This document shows positions 1 to 6,913 of a stretch of DNA of 13,522 nucleotides, in pieces. The translations under genes were made by a program, and so were the position numbers. The stretch's first letter is position 1. Each line of letters begins with the position of its first letter. The stretch lies in the NCBI GenBank assembly GCA_035654135.1, contig DASRXN010000200.1, forward strand, positions 1-13,522. The letters are read 5' to 3'. The DNA is from Fen-999 sp035654135. Lineage in GTDB: Bacteria > Pseudomonadota > Gammaproteobacteria > Burkholderiales > Rhodocyclaceae. The notes under the pieces were generated by a model, which was given only the letters and a program-made list of their open reading frames with translations, was not told where the DNA came from and did no database searches.

Positions 1-1735
1 TGGCCGGATCGCGCGCCGGCACCTTGCGGTCGTTCATGGCCGTCACCCATTGCTGCCAGTCGGTCCACCAGGAACCGGGCTGCTGCTCTGCGCCTTCCAG
101 CCATTCCTCGGCAGTCTCGCCCAGATCGTCGTTCAGCCAGTAACCGTACTTGTTGGCGGCGGGCGGATTGACGATGCCGGCGATGTGGCCGGAGCCGCCG
201 AGGACGAAACGCACCGGGCCGGCGAAACGTTGCGCACCCAGGAAGGTGCTCTTCCACGGCGCGATGTGGTCCTCGATGGTGGAGATGAAGTAGGACGGCG
301 TCTTGATCTTGCCGAGGTCGATGGGCACGCCGGCGAGCGTGATGCCGCCCGGCTCCTTGAGCAGGTTGCCCATGTACATGTTGCGCAGGTAGAAGCTGTG
401 CATCGCGTACGGCATGCGCGTCGAGTCGGAATTCCAGAACAGCAGGTCGAAGGGGAAGGGGTCCTTGCCCATCAGGTAGTTGTTCACCACGAACGACCAG
501 ATCAGGTCGTTCGAGCGCAGCATGTTGAAGGTGCCGGCCATCTCGGTGCCTTCGAGGAAGCCGCGCTCCGACATCTTCTTCTCGAGGCTGGCAACCTGCT
601 TCTCGTCGATGAAGACGCCCAGTTCGCCAGGAATGGAGAAGTCGAGCATGGTGGTGAAGAAGGTCGCCGAGGCGATGCGCTTGTCCTTCTTCGCCGTCAT
701 GTAAGCCAGCGTCGAACCGAGCAGCGTGCCGCCCAGACAGTAGGCGGCCGCATTGATTTCCTTTTCGCCGGTCTGCTCGCAGACCTTTTCCACCGCCACC
801 AGGGCGGCGTCGGTCAGGTAGTCCTCGAAGCTCTTCTTGGCCAGCCGCTCGTCCGGGTTCACCCAGGAAATGACGAAGACGCTATGACCCTGATCGGTGG
901 CCCACTTGATCAGCGAGTTCTTCTCGCGCAGGTCGAGGATGTAGTACTTGTTGATCCACGGCGGGAAGATCAGCAGCGGCCGCTTGTACTGCTCCTTGGT
1001 CGTCGGGTTGAATTGCAGCAGCTGCATCAGGTCGTTCTGGAAGATCACCTTGCCCGGCGTGGTGGCGACGTTCTTGCCCAGCTCGAAGGCCGTGGTGTCG
1101 GTCATCTTGATGCGCAGGTTGCCGTCGCCTTCCTCGATGTCGCGCAGCAGGTTGTTGAAACCCTTGACCAGATTCTGGCCGTGCGAATTGACCGTTTCGC
1201 GGAACACTTCCGGGTTGGTCATGGCGAAGTTGGAGGGCGACAGGGCATCGATGAACTGGCGCGTGAAGAAGTTGACCTTCTTCTCCGTGTTGTCGTCCAT
1301 GCCCTCGACGCTGCGCACCGAGTCGTGAATATGGCGCGCGGTGATCAGGTAGGACTGCTTGATGAAGTCGAACAGGAAATGTTCTTCCCACTGTTCGTCG
1401 CGAAAGCGCTTGTCGTCCTTGGCCGGTGTGGCGATGGGCGCCGTCTCCATGCCCATGAGCCGCAGCGTCGAATGCTGCCAGAGCGAGAAGTAGTCCCAGA
1501 CCAGATTCATCTGCGCCTGCGCGAGTTTGTAGGGATTGGCCAGCATCTTGGCCATCATGTCCATGAAGGCCTGGGCGATGCCCAGTTCGTCGGCGGGCGC
1601 GCTGACGCCTTTCTTCACCTGGCGCTGGATATGGTCGGTCAGCAGCTTGGAGGCGCGCTGGGCAACCTCGGCGTAGGTCTTGGCGACTTCCTTGGGGTCG
1701 GGCAGCGGCGGGTGTTCATGCGGGGCGGTGGACAT
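1..1735 (-). CDS. phaC: Class I poly(3-hydroxyalkanoate) synthase, C-terminus cut by window edge
   Basis: This enzyme polymerises (R)-3-hydroxyacyl-CoA into polyhydroxyalkanoate at the surface of storage granules. The start is ATG at 1733-1735, with an AAGGAG ribosome site 6 nt upstream; 578 codons are visible. The fold is alpha/beta hydrolase with the synthase form of the lipase box, AYCLGG, placing the nucleophile at Cys333. The rest of the triad is Asp489 (in IEDHIAPW) and His517 (in GSGHIAG). These match Cys319, Asp480 and His508 of the Cupriavidus necator enzyme with small offsets. The single-subunit length, near 590 residues in the family, indicates class I, so only about ten to twenty C-terminal residues should be missing beyond position 1. 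It lies 13 nt downstream of the metallo-hydrolase gene and is probably cotranscribed with it. Substrate chain length is inferred as short from the class; the sequence does not prove it. Confidence 0.96.
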   Translation of the reverse strand, partial: MSTAPHEHPPLPDPKEVAKTYAEVAQRASKLLTDHIQRQVKKGVSAPADELGIAQAFMDMMAKMLANPYKLAQAQMNLVWDYFSLWQHSTLRLMGMETAPIATPAKDDKRFRDEQWEEHFLFDFIKQSYLITARHIHDSVRSVEGMDDNTEKKVNFFTRQFIDALSPSNFAMTNPEVFRETVNSHGQNLVKGFNNLLRDIEEGDGNLRIKMTDTTAFELGKNVATTPGKVIFQNDLMQLLQFNPTTKEQYKRPLLIFPPWINKYYILDLREKNSLIKWATDQGHSVFVISWVNPDERLAKKSFEDYLTDAALVAVEKVCEQTGEKEINAAAYCLGGTLLGSTLAYMTAKKDKRIASATFFTTMLDFSIPGELGVFIDEKQVASLEKKMSERGFLEGTEMAGTFNMLRSNDLIWSFVVNNYLMGKDPFPFDLLFWNSDSTRMPYAMHSFYLRNMYMGNLLKEPGGITLAGVPIDLGKIKTPSYFISTIEDHIAPWKSTFLGAQRFAGPVRFVLGGSGHIAGIVNPPAANKYGYWLNDDLGETAEEWLEGAEQQPGSWWTDWQQWVTAMNDRKVPARDPA

Positions 1736-1741
1736 TTCTCA

Positions 1742-1747
1742 CTCCTT
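1742..1747 (-). promoter_or_regulatory. Ribosome binding site of phaC
   Basis: AAGGAG read on the minus strand, 6 nt before the phaC ATG. It sits inside the 13-nt gap after the upstream metallo-hydrolase stop codon and fixes the phaC start. Confidence 0.8.
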
Positions 1748-1748
1748 G

Positions 1749-2765
1749 TCAGTTCTTCACGTAGCGGATGATGCCGTTCTCGGTGACGCGCTCTAGGCGG
1801 CGCGCCTGTTCCAGATAATTCAGGTGGGCGATGGCTTCGCCCATGGCGAACATCGTTTGGTGCGGATCGGTGATTTCACGCGGGAATAGCACCGGGATCA
1901 ACTCGGCAGCGGTTTTCGGTGCCGTGCAGGCAATCAGCAGATCGTCGCAGCGGGCGGCATGATGCGCATGCAACTGGTCGACGCGGGCATGCAGGCCGCG
2001 GAAAGGCAGGCCATGCGAAGGCAGCACCAGCGTATCCTCGGGCAGCGCACGCAGCCGGTCAATCGAATCGAGGAACCACGCCAGCGGATTGGCGTCGGGC
2101 ACGCCGGCGAAGACGCTGATGTTGGTGGAAATGCGCGGCAGCAGCATGTCGCCGGAAATCAGTACGCCCGACTCCTGACAGTACAGGCTGGCGTGTTCCG
2201 GGGCGTGGCCGTGACCGACCATCACCTGCCACTGTCGACCGCCGATGGCGATGTCCTCGCCGTCCCAGAGCGGATGAAAGGTGGGCGGGATCGCCGGCAC
2301 GCCGCGGCCGTAGGCGTTGCCGCGTTCGAGCAACGCCTGCGCGCGCGCATCTGCCAGTCCATGGCTGCGGAAGAACTCGCACATGGCCGGCACCCCATAG
2401 GCGCCGATCTGGCTCTTCACCATCTGCCCCGTCAGGTACTCGCCCTGAGTGATCCAGAGCGGCGCCCCGGTCTGGTCCTGCAGCCAGGCGGCGAGACCGA
2501 TGTGGTCCGGGTGGAAGTGGGTGACGATCTGGCGGGCCAGTCGGCGTTCCGCCAGGACTGACTGCCACGCCGTCTTCACCGGCTCGATGCCGATGCCGGT
2601 ATCGACGGCCGTCCAGGCTTCACCGTCCTCGATCAGCCACAGGTTGATGTGGTCCAGCGCGAACGGCAGGGGCATGCGCAGCCAGAGTACGCCTGGCGCC
2701 ACGGCCATCGCGGTTGCCGTCGCTGGCGGTGTCTCGTGGGGATAGGCGATGGCAGGAGTGGTCAT
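1749..2765 (-). CDS. Metallo-beta-lactamase-fold hydrolase (glyoxalase II/LACTB2-like)
   Basis: A 338-residue cytosolic metallo-hydrolase of the MBL superfamily. The first metal motif is HFHPDH (His83, His85, Asp87, His88). Further ligands expected for the fold are His187 in GHAPEH, Asp206 in SGDML and His251 in LPSHG, so a complete dinuclear zinc site is present. Residues from about 270 to the end look like the helical C-terminal domain seen in LACTB2-like and related family members. No signal peptide is visible. The substrate is unknown: thioester hydrolysis (hydroxyacylglutathione or acyl-CoA) is a reasonable family-level guess but is not shown here. The ATG at 2763-2765 has no clear Shine-Dalgarno. 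Met20 is an alternative start, also without one, and the first ~19 residues are low-complexity Ala/Thr/Pro. The gene diverges from liuR and precedes phaC by 13 nt, so a link to acyl-CoA or PHA metabolism is possible but inferred. Confidence 0.88.
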   Translation of the reverse strand: MTTPAIAYPHETPPATATAMAVAPGVLWLRMPLPFALDHINLWLIEDGEAWTAVDTGIGIEPVKTAWQSVLAERRLARQIVTHFHPDHIGLAAWLQDQTGAPLWITQGEYLTGQMVKSQIGAYGVPAMCEFFRSHGLADARAQALLERGNAYGRGVPAIPPTFHPLWDGEDIAIGGRQWQVMVGHGHAPEHASLYCQESGVLISGDMLLPRISTNISVFAGVPDANPLAWFLDSIDRLRALPEDTLVLPSHGLPFRGLHARVDQLHAHHAARCDDLLIACTAPKTAAELIPVLFPREITDPHQTMFAMGEAIAHLNYLEQARRLERVTENGIIRYVKN

Positions 2766-2896
2766 GGCCGCTTGATTGATTTGCCCCAGGAAATCTGCTT
2801 AACTGGCCGGAGAAAATTGAGGAAAGACAATATTCTACATGAGTGCGGATTTAATGGTGCGGCGCAGCAATTTTCGATTTTCATGATTCTTTCTCC
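2766..2896. other. Divergent intergenic region between the MBL-hydrolase and liuR
   Basis: This 131-bp segment separates the leftward hydrolase-phaC pair from the rightward liu genes and must hold the promoters for both directions unless transcription enters from elsewhere. It is visibly more AT-rich than the coding sequence around it, especially 2810-2890. I could not find a convincing pair of -35 and -10 hexamers on either strand, and no copy of the palindrome found upstream of the thioesterase gene. No Shine-Dalgarno precedes either start codon. Confidence 0.5.
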
Positions 2897-3307
2897 ATGA
2901 GCGACACCACCTTTTCCATCACCGACCTCGCGCGCGAATTTCAGATGACGCCGCGGGCCATCCGCTATTACGAGGACCAGGGCCTGTTGACCCCGCAGCG
3001 GGAGGGCATGCAGCGCGTCTACTCGAAACGCGATCGCACCCGCCTCAAACTCACCTTGCGCGGCAAGCGCCTAGGGCTGTCGCTGGCCGAGATCCGCGAA
3101 CTCATCGACATGTACGACACTGCCACCGACGAAAGCCCGCAACTGCTCAAGTTCCTGACCGTCCTGTCGCGCCGCAAGGCGGCGCTCGAACAGCAGCGCG
3201 AAGACATCGAGGCAGTGCTGTCGGAGATCAACCGCTTCGAGCAGCAGTGCCATGCCCTGCTCACCACCCAGACCGGCGGTTCACCGGGCGGCCGCAAGGT
3301 GGCCTGA
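2897..3307 (+). CDS. liuR: MerR-family transcriptional regulator LiuR
   Basis: A 136-residue DNA-binding regulator. The N-terminal winged helix-turn-helix is typical of MerR proteins: a first helix around FSITDLAREF (residues 6-15), the recognition region RAIRYYEDQGLL (about 20-31), and the wing with Arg/Lys-rich sequence up to about residue 60. The rest is a long helix (about 85-115) that should form the antiparallel dimer coiled coil. There is no cysteine-rich metal-binding C-terminus, so it is not a metal sensor. MerR proteins of this form next to isovaleryl-CoA dehydrogenase are known as LiuR, which controls leucine/isovalerate catabolism in proteobacteria. It precedes the operon by 81 nt, and that gap holds a palindrome suited to it. 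The effector is not visible; a branched-chain acyl-CoA intermediate is a plausible guess. The ATG at 2897 lacks an obvious Shine-Dalgarno, so translation may be weak. Confidence 0.9.
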   Translation: MSDTTFSITDLAREFQMTPRAIRYYEDQGLLTPQREGMQRVYSKRDRTRLKLTLRGKRLGLSLAEIRELIDMYDTATDESPQLLKFLTVLSRRKAALEQQREDIEAVLSEINRFEQQCHALLTTQTGGSPGGRKVA

Positions 3308-3341
3308 CGACTTCCGCTGTCCCATCTATTAGGTACTATCA

Positions 3342-3371
3342 TTGACGTTGACGTAAACGTCAACATAAAAT
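3342..3371 (+). promoter_or_regulatory. Candidate LiuR-controlled promoter of the liu operon
   Basis: TTGACG (3342-3347) matches five of six consensus -35 bases. TAAAAT (3366-3371) is a reasonable -10. They are 18 bp apart, and a perfect palindrome fills exactly that spacer, the layout used by MerR-family regulators. A weaker alternative is TACTAT at 3334-3339 as -10, which would put the palindrome at the transcription start instead. With the first reading the mRNA would begin near 3378, leaving only about ten bases before the thioesterase start codon. Confidence 0.6.
3347..3364. promoter_or_regulatory. Perfect 18-bp palindrome, probable LiuR operator
   Basis: GTTGACGTAAACGTCAAC has two exactly complementary 8-base arms around a central AA. 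It lies between liuR and the first operon gene, within the spacer of the candidate promoter. It fits a dimeric MerR-type protein binding site. No second copy was found in the liuR/hydrolase intergenic region. Confidence 0.75.
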
Positions 3372-3379
3372 GGTATGCA

Positions 3380-3384
3380 GGAGG
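3380..3384 (+). promoter_or_regulatory. Ribosome binding site that decides the thioesterase start
   Basis: GGAGG (part of AGGAGG, 3379-3384) ends 4 nt before ATG 3389 but only 1 nt before the in-frame GTG 3386. The ATG is therefore preferred. Confidence 0.7.
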
Positions 3385-3388
3385 CGTG

Positions 3389-3859
3389 ATGCGCAAGACA
3401 CGTTCATTCGAGCCGCGGGATCCTGCCTGGGAAGCGAAAGTGAGGGCCAGCTTCGACCGCCAGGGTGTGATGGCTTTCATCGGCGCAGAATTGACGGAAC
3501 TGCGTCCGGGCTGGTGCGAAATCCGCCTGCCGTGGCGGCCGGAACTGACGCAGCAGCACGGCTATTTCCACGCCGGCATCATCTCGACGGTGGTCGATAG
3601 CGCCGCCGGCTATGCCGGCTTTTCGCTCATGCCGCCGGCCAGTTCCGTGCTGTCCGTGGAGTTCAAGCTCAACCTGCTGACGCCGGGCGACGGCGAGTTG
3701 CTGATCGCCACCGGCGAAGTCATCAAGCCGGGCAAGACGCTGGTCATCACCCGTGGCGAGGCATACGTCGTCAAGGGCGACAGGACCACGCACTGCGCGA
3801 CGATGCAGCAGACCCTGATGACCATGCATGGCAAGTCGGACCGGGAGGACACCGCATGA
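3389..3859 (+). CDS. PaaI-like hotdog-fold acyl-CoA thioesterase
   Basis: A 156-residue single-domain hotdog protein that should hydrolyse an acyl-CoA thioester in the cytosol. The signature HGYFHAGIISTVVDSAAGYA covers residues 57-76: His57, His61 and Asp70 sit where PaaI-family thioesterases have the oxyanion-hole and catalytic residues. Length is normal for the family. ATG 3389 is chosen over GTG 3386 because of the Shine-Dalgarno spacing. It is the first gene after the candidate LiuR promoter, and its TGA overlaps the liuA ATG (ATGA), so it is translationally coupled to liuA. A role in releasing CoA trapped in branched-chain or methylcrotonyl intermediates is plausible but inferred; the substrate cannot be read from the sequence. 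Confidence 0.88.
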   Translation: MRKTRSFEPRDPAWEAKVRASFDRQGVMAFIGAELTELRPGWCEIRLPWRPELTQQHGYFHAGIISTVVDSAAGYAGFSLMPPASSVLSVEFKLNLLTPGDGELLIATGEVIKPGKTLVITRGEAYVVKGDRTTHCATMQQTLMTMHGKSDREDTA

Positions 3860-5022
3860 TTGGACTCGACTTTCAGCTTGGTGAGGACATCGGCATGCTG
3901 CGCGACGCCGTGAAAGACTTCGCCGACAAGGAAATCGCCCCGCGCGCCACGGAGATCGACCGCAGCAACGAATTTCCGGCTGACCTGTGGCGGAAGTTCG
4001 GCGACATGGGGCTGCTCGGCATGACCGTCGGCGAGGAATACGGCGGCACCGGCATGGGCTACCTCGCTCATATCGTCGCCATGGAGGAAATCTCGCGTGC
4101 CTCGGCCTCGGTGGGACTTTCCTACGGTGCCCACTCCAATCTTTGCGTCAATCAGTTGCGCCGCAACGGCACCGAAGCGCAGAAGAAGAAGTACCTGCCC
4201 GGACTGATCTCCGGCGAGCATGTCGGCGCGCTGGCCATGTCGGAGCCCAATGCCGGCTCCGACGTGGTCGGCATGAAACTGCGCGCCGACAGGAAGGGCG
4301 ACCGCTACGTGCTGAACGGCGCCAAGATGTGGATCACCAACGGCGGCGATGCCGACACGCTGATCGTCTATGCCAAGACCGACATCGAGGCCGGCGCCAA
4401 GGGCATGACGGCTTTCATCGTCGAGAAGGGGATGCAGGGTTTCAGTCATGGCAGCCATCTCGACAAGCTGGGCATGCGCGGCTCGAACACCTATCCGCTG
4501 TTTTTCGATGCCTGCGAAGTGCCGGCCGAGAACGTACTCGGCGAGGTCGGCGGCGGCGTCAAGGTACTGATGTCCGGTCTTGACTACGAGCGCGCCGTGC
4601 TTTGCGGCGGGCCGCTGGGCATCATGGCAGCCTGCATGGACGTGACAATTCCCTACTTGCATGACCGGCAGCAGTTCGGCCAGCCGATCGGCGAATTTCA
4701 GCTCATGCAGGGCAAGGTGGCCGACATGTACACCACGTGGCAGGCTTCCCGTGCCTATGTCTATGCCGTCGGCCGTGCCTGCGATTCCAGCGATCATGCG
4801 CGCACGCTGCGCAAAGATGCCGCCGGCGCCATTCTTTACTCGGCCGAAAAGGCGACCTGGATGGCCGGCGAGGCGATCCAGGTGCTCGGTGGCAACGGCT
4901 ACATCAACGAATACCCGACCGGTCGGCTGTGGCGCGACGCCAAGCTCTACGAAATAGGCGCCGGCACCAGCGAGATCCGCCGCATGCTCATCGGCCGCGA
5001 ACTCTTCAACGAAACCGCCTGA
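3856..5022 (+). CDS. liuA: Isovaleryl-CoA dehydrogenase
   Basis: A 388-residue FAD flavoenzyme that oxidises isovaleryl-CoA to 3-methylcrotonyl-CoA and passes electrons to electron-transfer flavoprotein. The three acyl-CoA dehydrogenase regions are present: N-terminal helical (about 1-120), middle beta domain with AMSEPNAGSDV and WITNGG, and C-terminal helical with the FAD-contacting QVLGGNGYINEYPTGR. The catalytic base marks it as an isovaleryl-CoA dehydrogenase. Glu245 in LDYERAVL matches human Glu254, while the usual C-terminal Glu of other family members is absent: the loop reads YEIGAGTSE, with Gly where most have Glu. The start overlaps the thioesterase stop and has GGAGG 7 nt upstream. 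It performs the first liu-encoded step. Confidence is very high. Confidence 0.97.
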   Translation: MIGLDFQLGEDIGMLRDAVKDFADKEIAPRATEIDRSNEFPADLWRKFGDMGLLGMTVGEEYGGTGMGYLAHIVAMEEISRASASVGLSYGAHSNLCVNQLRRNGTEAQKKKYLPGLISGEHVGALAMSEPNAGSDVVGMKLRADRKGDRYVLNGAKMWITNGGDADTLIVYAKTDIEAGAKGMTAFIVEKGMQGFSHGSHLDKLGMRGSNTYPLFFDACEVPAENVLGEVGGGVKVLMSGLDYERAVLCGGPLGIMAACMDVTIPYLHDRQQFGQPIGEFQLMQGKVADMYTTWQASRAYVYAVGRACDSSDHARTLRKDAAGAILYSAEKATWMAGEAIQVLGGNGYINEYPTGRLWRDAKLYEIGAGTSEIRRMLIGRELFNETA

Positions 5023-5024
5023 AC

Positions 5025-5711
5025 ATGTCGAAAGTCAGCCCTGGCGGCACGCCATCCGCCGACGATCAGGATCACGCGCTGTCGCGCCTGTTCGAGGCCA
5101 ACCGCGACTGGGCGCGACGCGTCGAGGCTGCCGAGCCGGGCTTCTTCGAAAAGCTTGCCCGTCTGCAGTCGCCGGAGTACCTGTGGATTGGCTGCTCCGA
5201 TTCGCGCGTGCCCGCCAACCAGATCGTCGGCCTGCTGCCGGGCGAGGTCTTCGTCCATCGCAACGTCGCCAACGTCGTCGTGCACACCGACCTCAACTGC
5301 CTGTCCGTGATCCAGTACGCCATCGACGTGCTCAAGGTGAAGCACATCATGGTTGTCGGCCACTACGGCTGCGGCGGGGTGACGGCCGCGCTTAACCGTC
5401 AGCGTGTCGGCATCGTCGACCTCTGGATTCGCCATGTCCAGGACGTGCATGCCAAGCATCAGGCGCGCATCGATGCCTTGCCGCCCGAGGCTCGTGTTGA
5501 CAGCCTTTGCGAACTCAACGTCATCGAGCAGGTGCAGAACGTCTGTCACTCGATGGTAGTGCAGGACGCCTGGCGGCGCGGACAGGAGCTCCACGTCCAT
5601 GGCTGGGTCTATGGCCTGCGCGACGGCCTGGTTCGCGACCTCGGACTCACGGTGAGCCGACCCGAAGACATTGCCGCCAGCTACCAAGCGGCTCTGCAAG
5701 CATTGAACTGA
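5025..5711 (+). CDS. can: Beta-class carbonic anhydrase
   Basis: A 228-residue cytosolic zinc enzyme interconverting CO2 and bicarbonate. The motif CSDSRVP gives the zinc ligand Cys57 with the Asp59/Arg61 dyad; GHYGCGG gives ligands His113 and Cys116. The sequence closely follows the E. coli Can type (FVHRNVANVV, HTDLNCLSVIQYA, LCELNVIEQV). Compared with E. coli Can, where the first Cys is residue 42, there is an N-terminal extension of about 15 residues (MSKVSPGGTPSADDQ). It carries 25 bp almost identical to a stretch in liuB. No alternative in-frame start lies close by, so ATG 5025 is kept despite a poor Shine-Dalgarno. It begins 2 nt after liuA. The obvious inferred role is bicarbonate supply to the methylcrotonyl-CoA carboxylase encoded downstream, though it may also be the cell's general carbonic anhydrase. 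Confidence 0.95.
   Translation: MSKVSPGGTPSADDQDHALSRLFEANRDWARRVEAAEPGFFEKLARLQSPEYLWIGCSDSRVPANQIVGLLPGEVFVHRNVANVVVHTDLNCLSVIQYAIDVLKVKHIMVVGHYGCGGVTAALNRQRVGIVDLWIRHVQDVHAKHQARIDALPPEARVDSLCELNVIEQVQNVCHSMVVQDAWRRGQELHVHGWVYGLRDGLVRDLGLTVSRPEDIAASYQAALQALN
5029..5053 (+). repeat. 25-bp near-identical sequence, copy 1 (in can)
   Basis: Positions 5029-5053 and 8752-8776 match at 24 of 25 bases; the only difference is C versus G at the thirteenth base. Both are read in the same frame, giving KVSPGGTP here and KVSRGGTP in liuB. This copy lies in the N-terminal extension of the carbonic anhydrase, outside the conserved fold. Whether it is a dispersed element or coincidence is open. Confidence 0.5.
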
Positions 5712-5722
5712 AAGGAATTGCC

Positions 5723-6913
5723 ATGTCCGACCCCGTCGTGATTGTCAGCGCTGCCCGTACGCCGATGGGTGGCTTCCAGGGCGACTTCGCCAGCCTCACA
5801 GCGCCCCAGCTCGGCGCGGTGGCCATCAAGGCGGCGGTCGAGCGCGCCGGCATCAAGCCCGAGCAGGTCGAGGAAGTTCTGTTCGGCAACGTGCTGCAGG
5901 CGGGCGTCGGCCAGGCGCCCTCGCGCCAGGCGGCACTTGGCGCGGGTCTGCCGCTCTCTGCCGGCTGCACGACGGTGCACAAAGTCTGCGGCTCGGCGCT
6001 CAAGGCCGTGATGCTGATGCACGACAGCCTGCTCGCGGGCAGCTATGAAATCGGCGTCGCGGGCGGCATGGAGTCGATGACCAACGCGCCCTACATGCTG
6101 CCGAAGGCACGTGGTGGCTTTCGCCTTGGCCATGGCCAGATTCTCGACCACATGTTCTTCGACGGCCTGGAGGATTCCTACAGCAAGGAAAACCGGGGCC
6201 GGCTGATGGGCACCTTCGCGGAAGACTGCGCCGGCAGCTACCACTTCACGCGCGCGGCGCAGGACGATTTCGCCATACGCTCGACGACGCGTGCCCAGGC
6301 GGCGATCAAGGATGGCTCCTTCGCCTGGGAAATTGCTCCAGTCACAGTCGCCGGCAGGAAGGGCGACGTGGTCGTAGATAAGGATGAGCAGCCGCTGAAG
6401 GCGCAACTGGAAAAGATTCCCGGTTTGAAGCCGGCGTTCAAGAAGGACGGTACGGTCACCGCCGCCAACTCGTCGTCGATTTCCGACGGCGCCGCCGCCG
6501 TGGTGCTGATGCGCGAATCGAAGGCGAAGGCCCTCGGTCTCGCGCCCATCGCCCGCATTGTCGGCCACGCCACCCACGCGCAGGAGCCTGCCCTGTTCAC
6601 GACGGCGCCGGTGTTCGCGATGCAGAAACTGTTAGGCAAACTGGGCTGGACGGCGGAGAGCGTCGATCTCTACGAAATCAACGAAGCATTCGCGGTTGTC
6701 ACTATGGCGGCGATGCATGACCTCAAGCTGCCGGCCGGAAAGGTGAATGTTCATGGCGGTGCCTGCGCTCTCGGCCATCCGATCGGCGCCTCCGGCTGCC
6801 GCATCCTGGTGACGCTGCTGGGTGCGCTGAGGAAGTACGGCGGCAAACGCGGCGTCGCCAGCCTATGCATCGGCGGCGGTGAAGCGGTGGCGGTCGGTGT
6901 GGAGATGCTGTGA
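5723..6913 (+). CDS. Acetyl-CoA acetyltransferase-type thiolase
   Basis: A 396-residue thiolase that condenses two acetyl-CoA to acetoacetyl-CoA or runs in reverse. The acyl-accepting nucleophile is Cys89 in HKVCGSALKA, the same number as in the Zoogloea PhaA enzyme. His352 in ALGHPIGASG and Cys382 in LCIGGG complete the catalytic set. Length is standard. ATG 5723 follows AAAGGA by 6 nt and lies 11 nt after can. In this operon it could cleave acetoacetyl-CoA made from the acetoacetate released by LiuE, or act on 2-methylacetoacetyl-CoA from isoleucine. It could also feed PHB synthesis with the neighbouring synthase. Assignment as atoB, phaA or a branched 3-ketothiolase cannot be decided from sequence alone. 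The stop overlaps the next gene's GTG start (GTGA). Confidence 0.92.
   Translation: MSDPVVIVSAARTPMGGFQGDFASLTAPQLGAVAIKAAVERAGIKPEQVEEVLFGNVLQAGVGQAPSRQAALGAGLPLSAGCTTVHKVCGSALKAVMLMHDSLLAGSYEIGVAGGMESMTNAPYMLPKARGGFRLGHGQILDHMFFDGLEDSYSKENRGRLMGTFAEDCAGSYHFTRAAQDDFAIRSTTRAQAAIKDGSFAWEIAPVTVAGRKGDVVVDKDEQPLKAQLEKIPGLKPAFKKDGTVTAANSSSISDGAAAVVLMRESKAKALGLAPIARIVGHATHAQEPALFTTAPVFAMQKLLGKLGWTAESVDLYEINEAFAVVTMAAMHDLKLPAGKVNVHGGACALGHPIGASGCRILVTLLGALRKYGGKRGVASLCIGGGEAVAVGVEML

Noticed and set aside
50..1771. A 573-codon plus-strand open frame opposite phaC
   Set aside because: PhaC on the other strand has its full catalytic triad and a ribosome site. The antisense translation is low-complexity and resembles no protein I recognise.
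2883..2900. A five-codon upstream frame whose TGA overlaps the liuR ATG, suggesting a leader peptide
   Set aside because: No Shine-Dalgarno and far too short to judge; overlaps like this arise easily by chance.
3604..3620. A GCCGGC-containing inverted repeat that could form a hairpin
   Set aside because: It lies inside the conserved active-site segment of the thioesterase gene, has no U-tract, and GCCGGC is common in this GC-rich DNA.
3610..4797. A 395-codon minus-strand open frame opposite the thioesterase gene and liuA
   Set aside because: Antisense shadow of two well-supported genes; no motifs or ribosome site.
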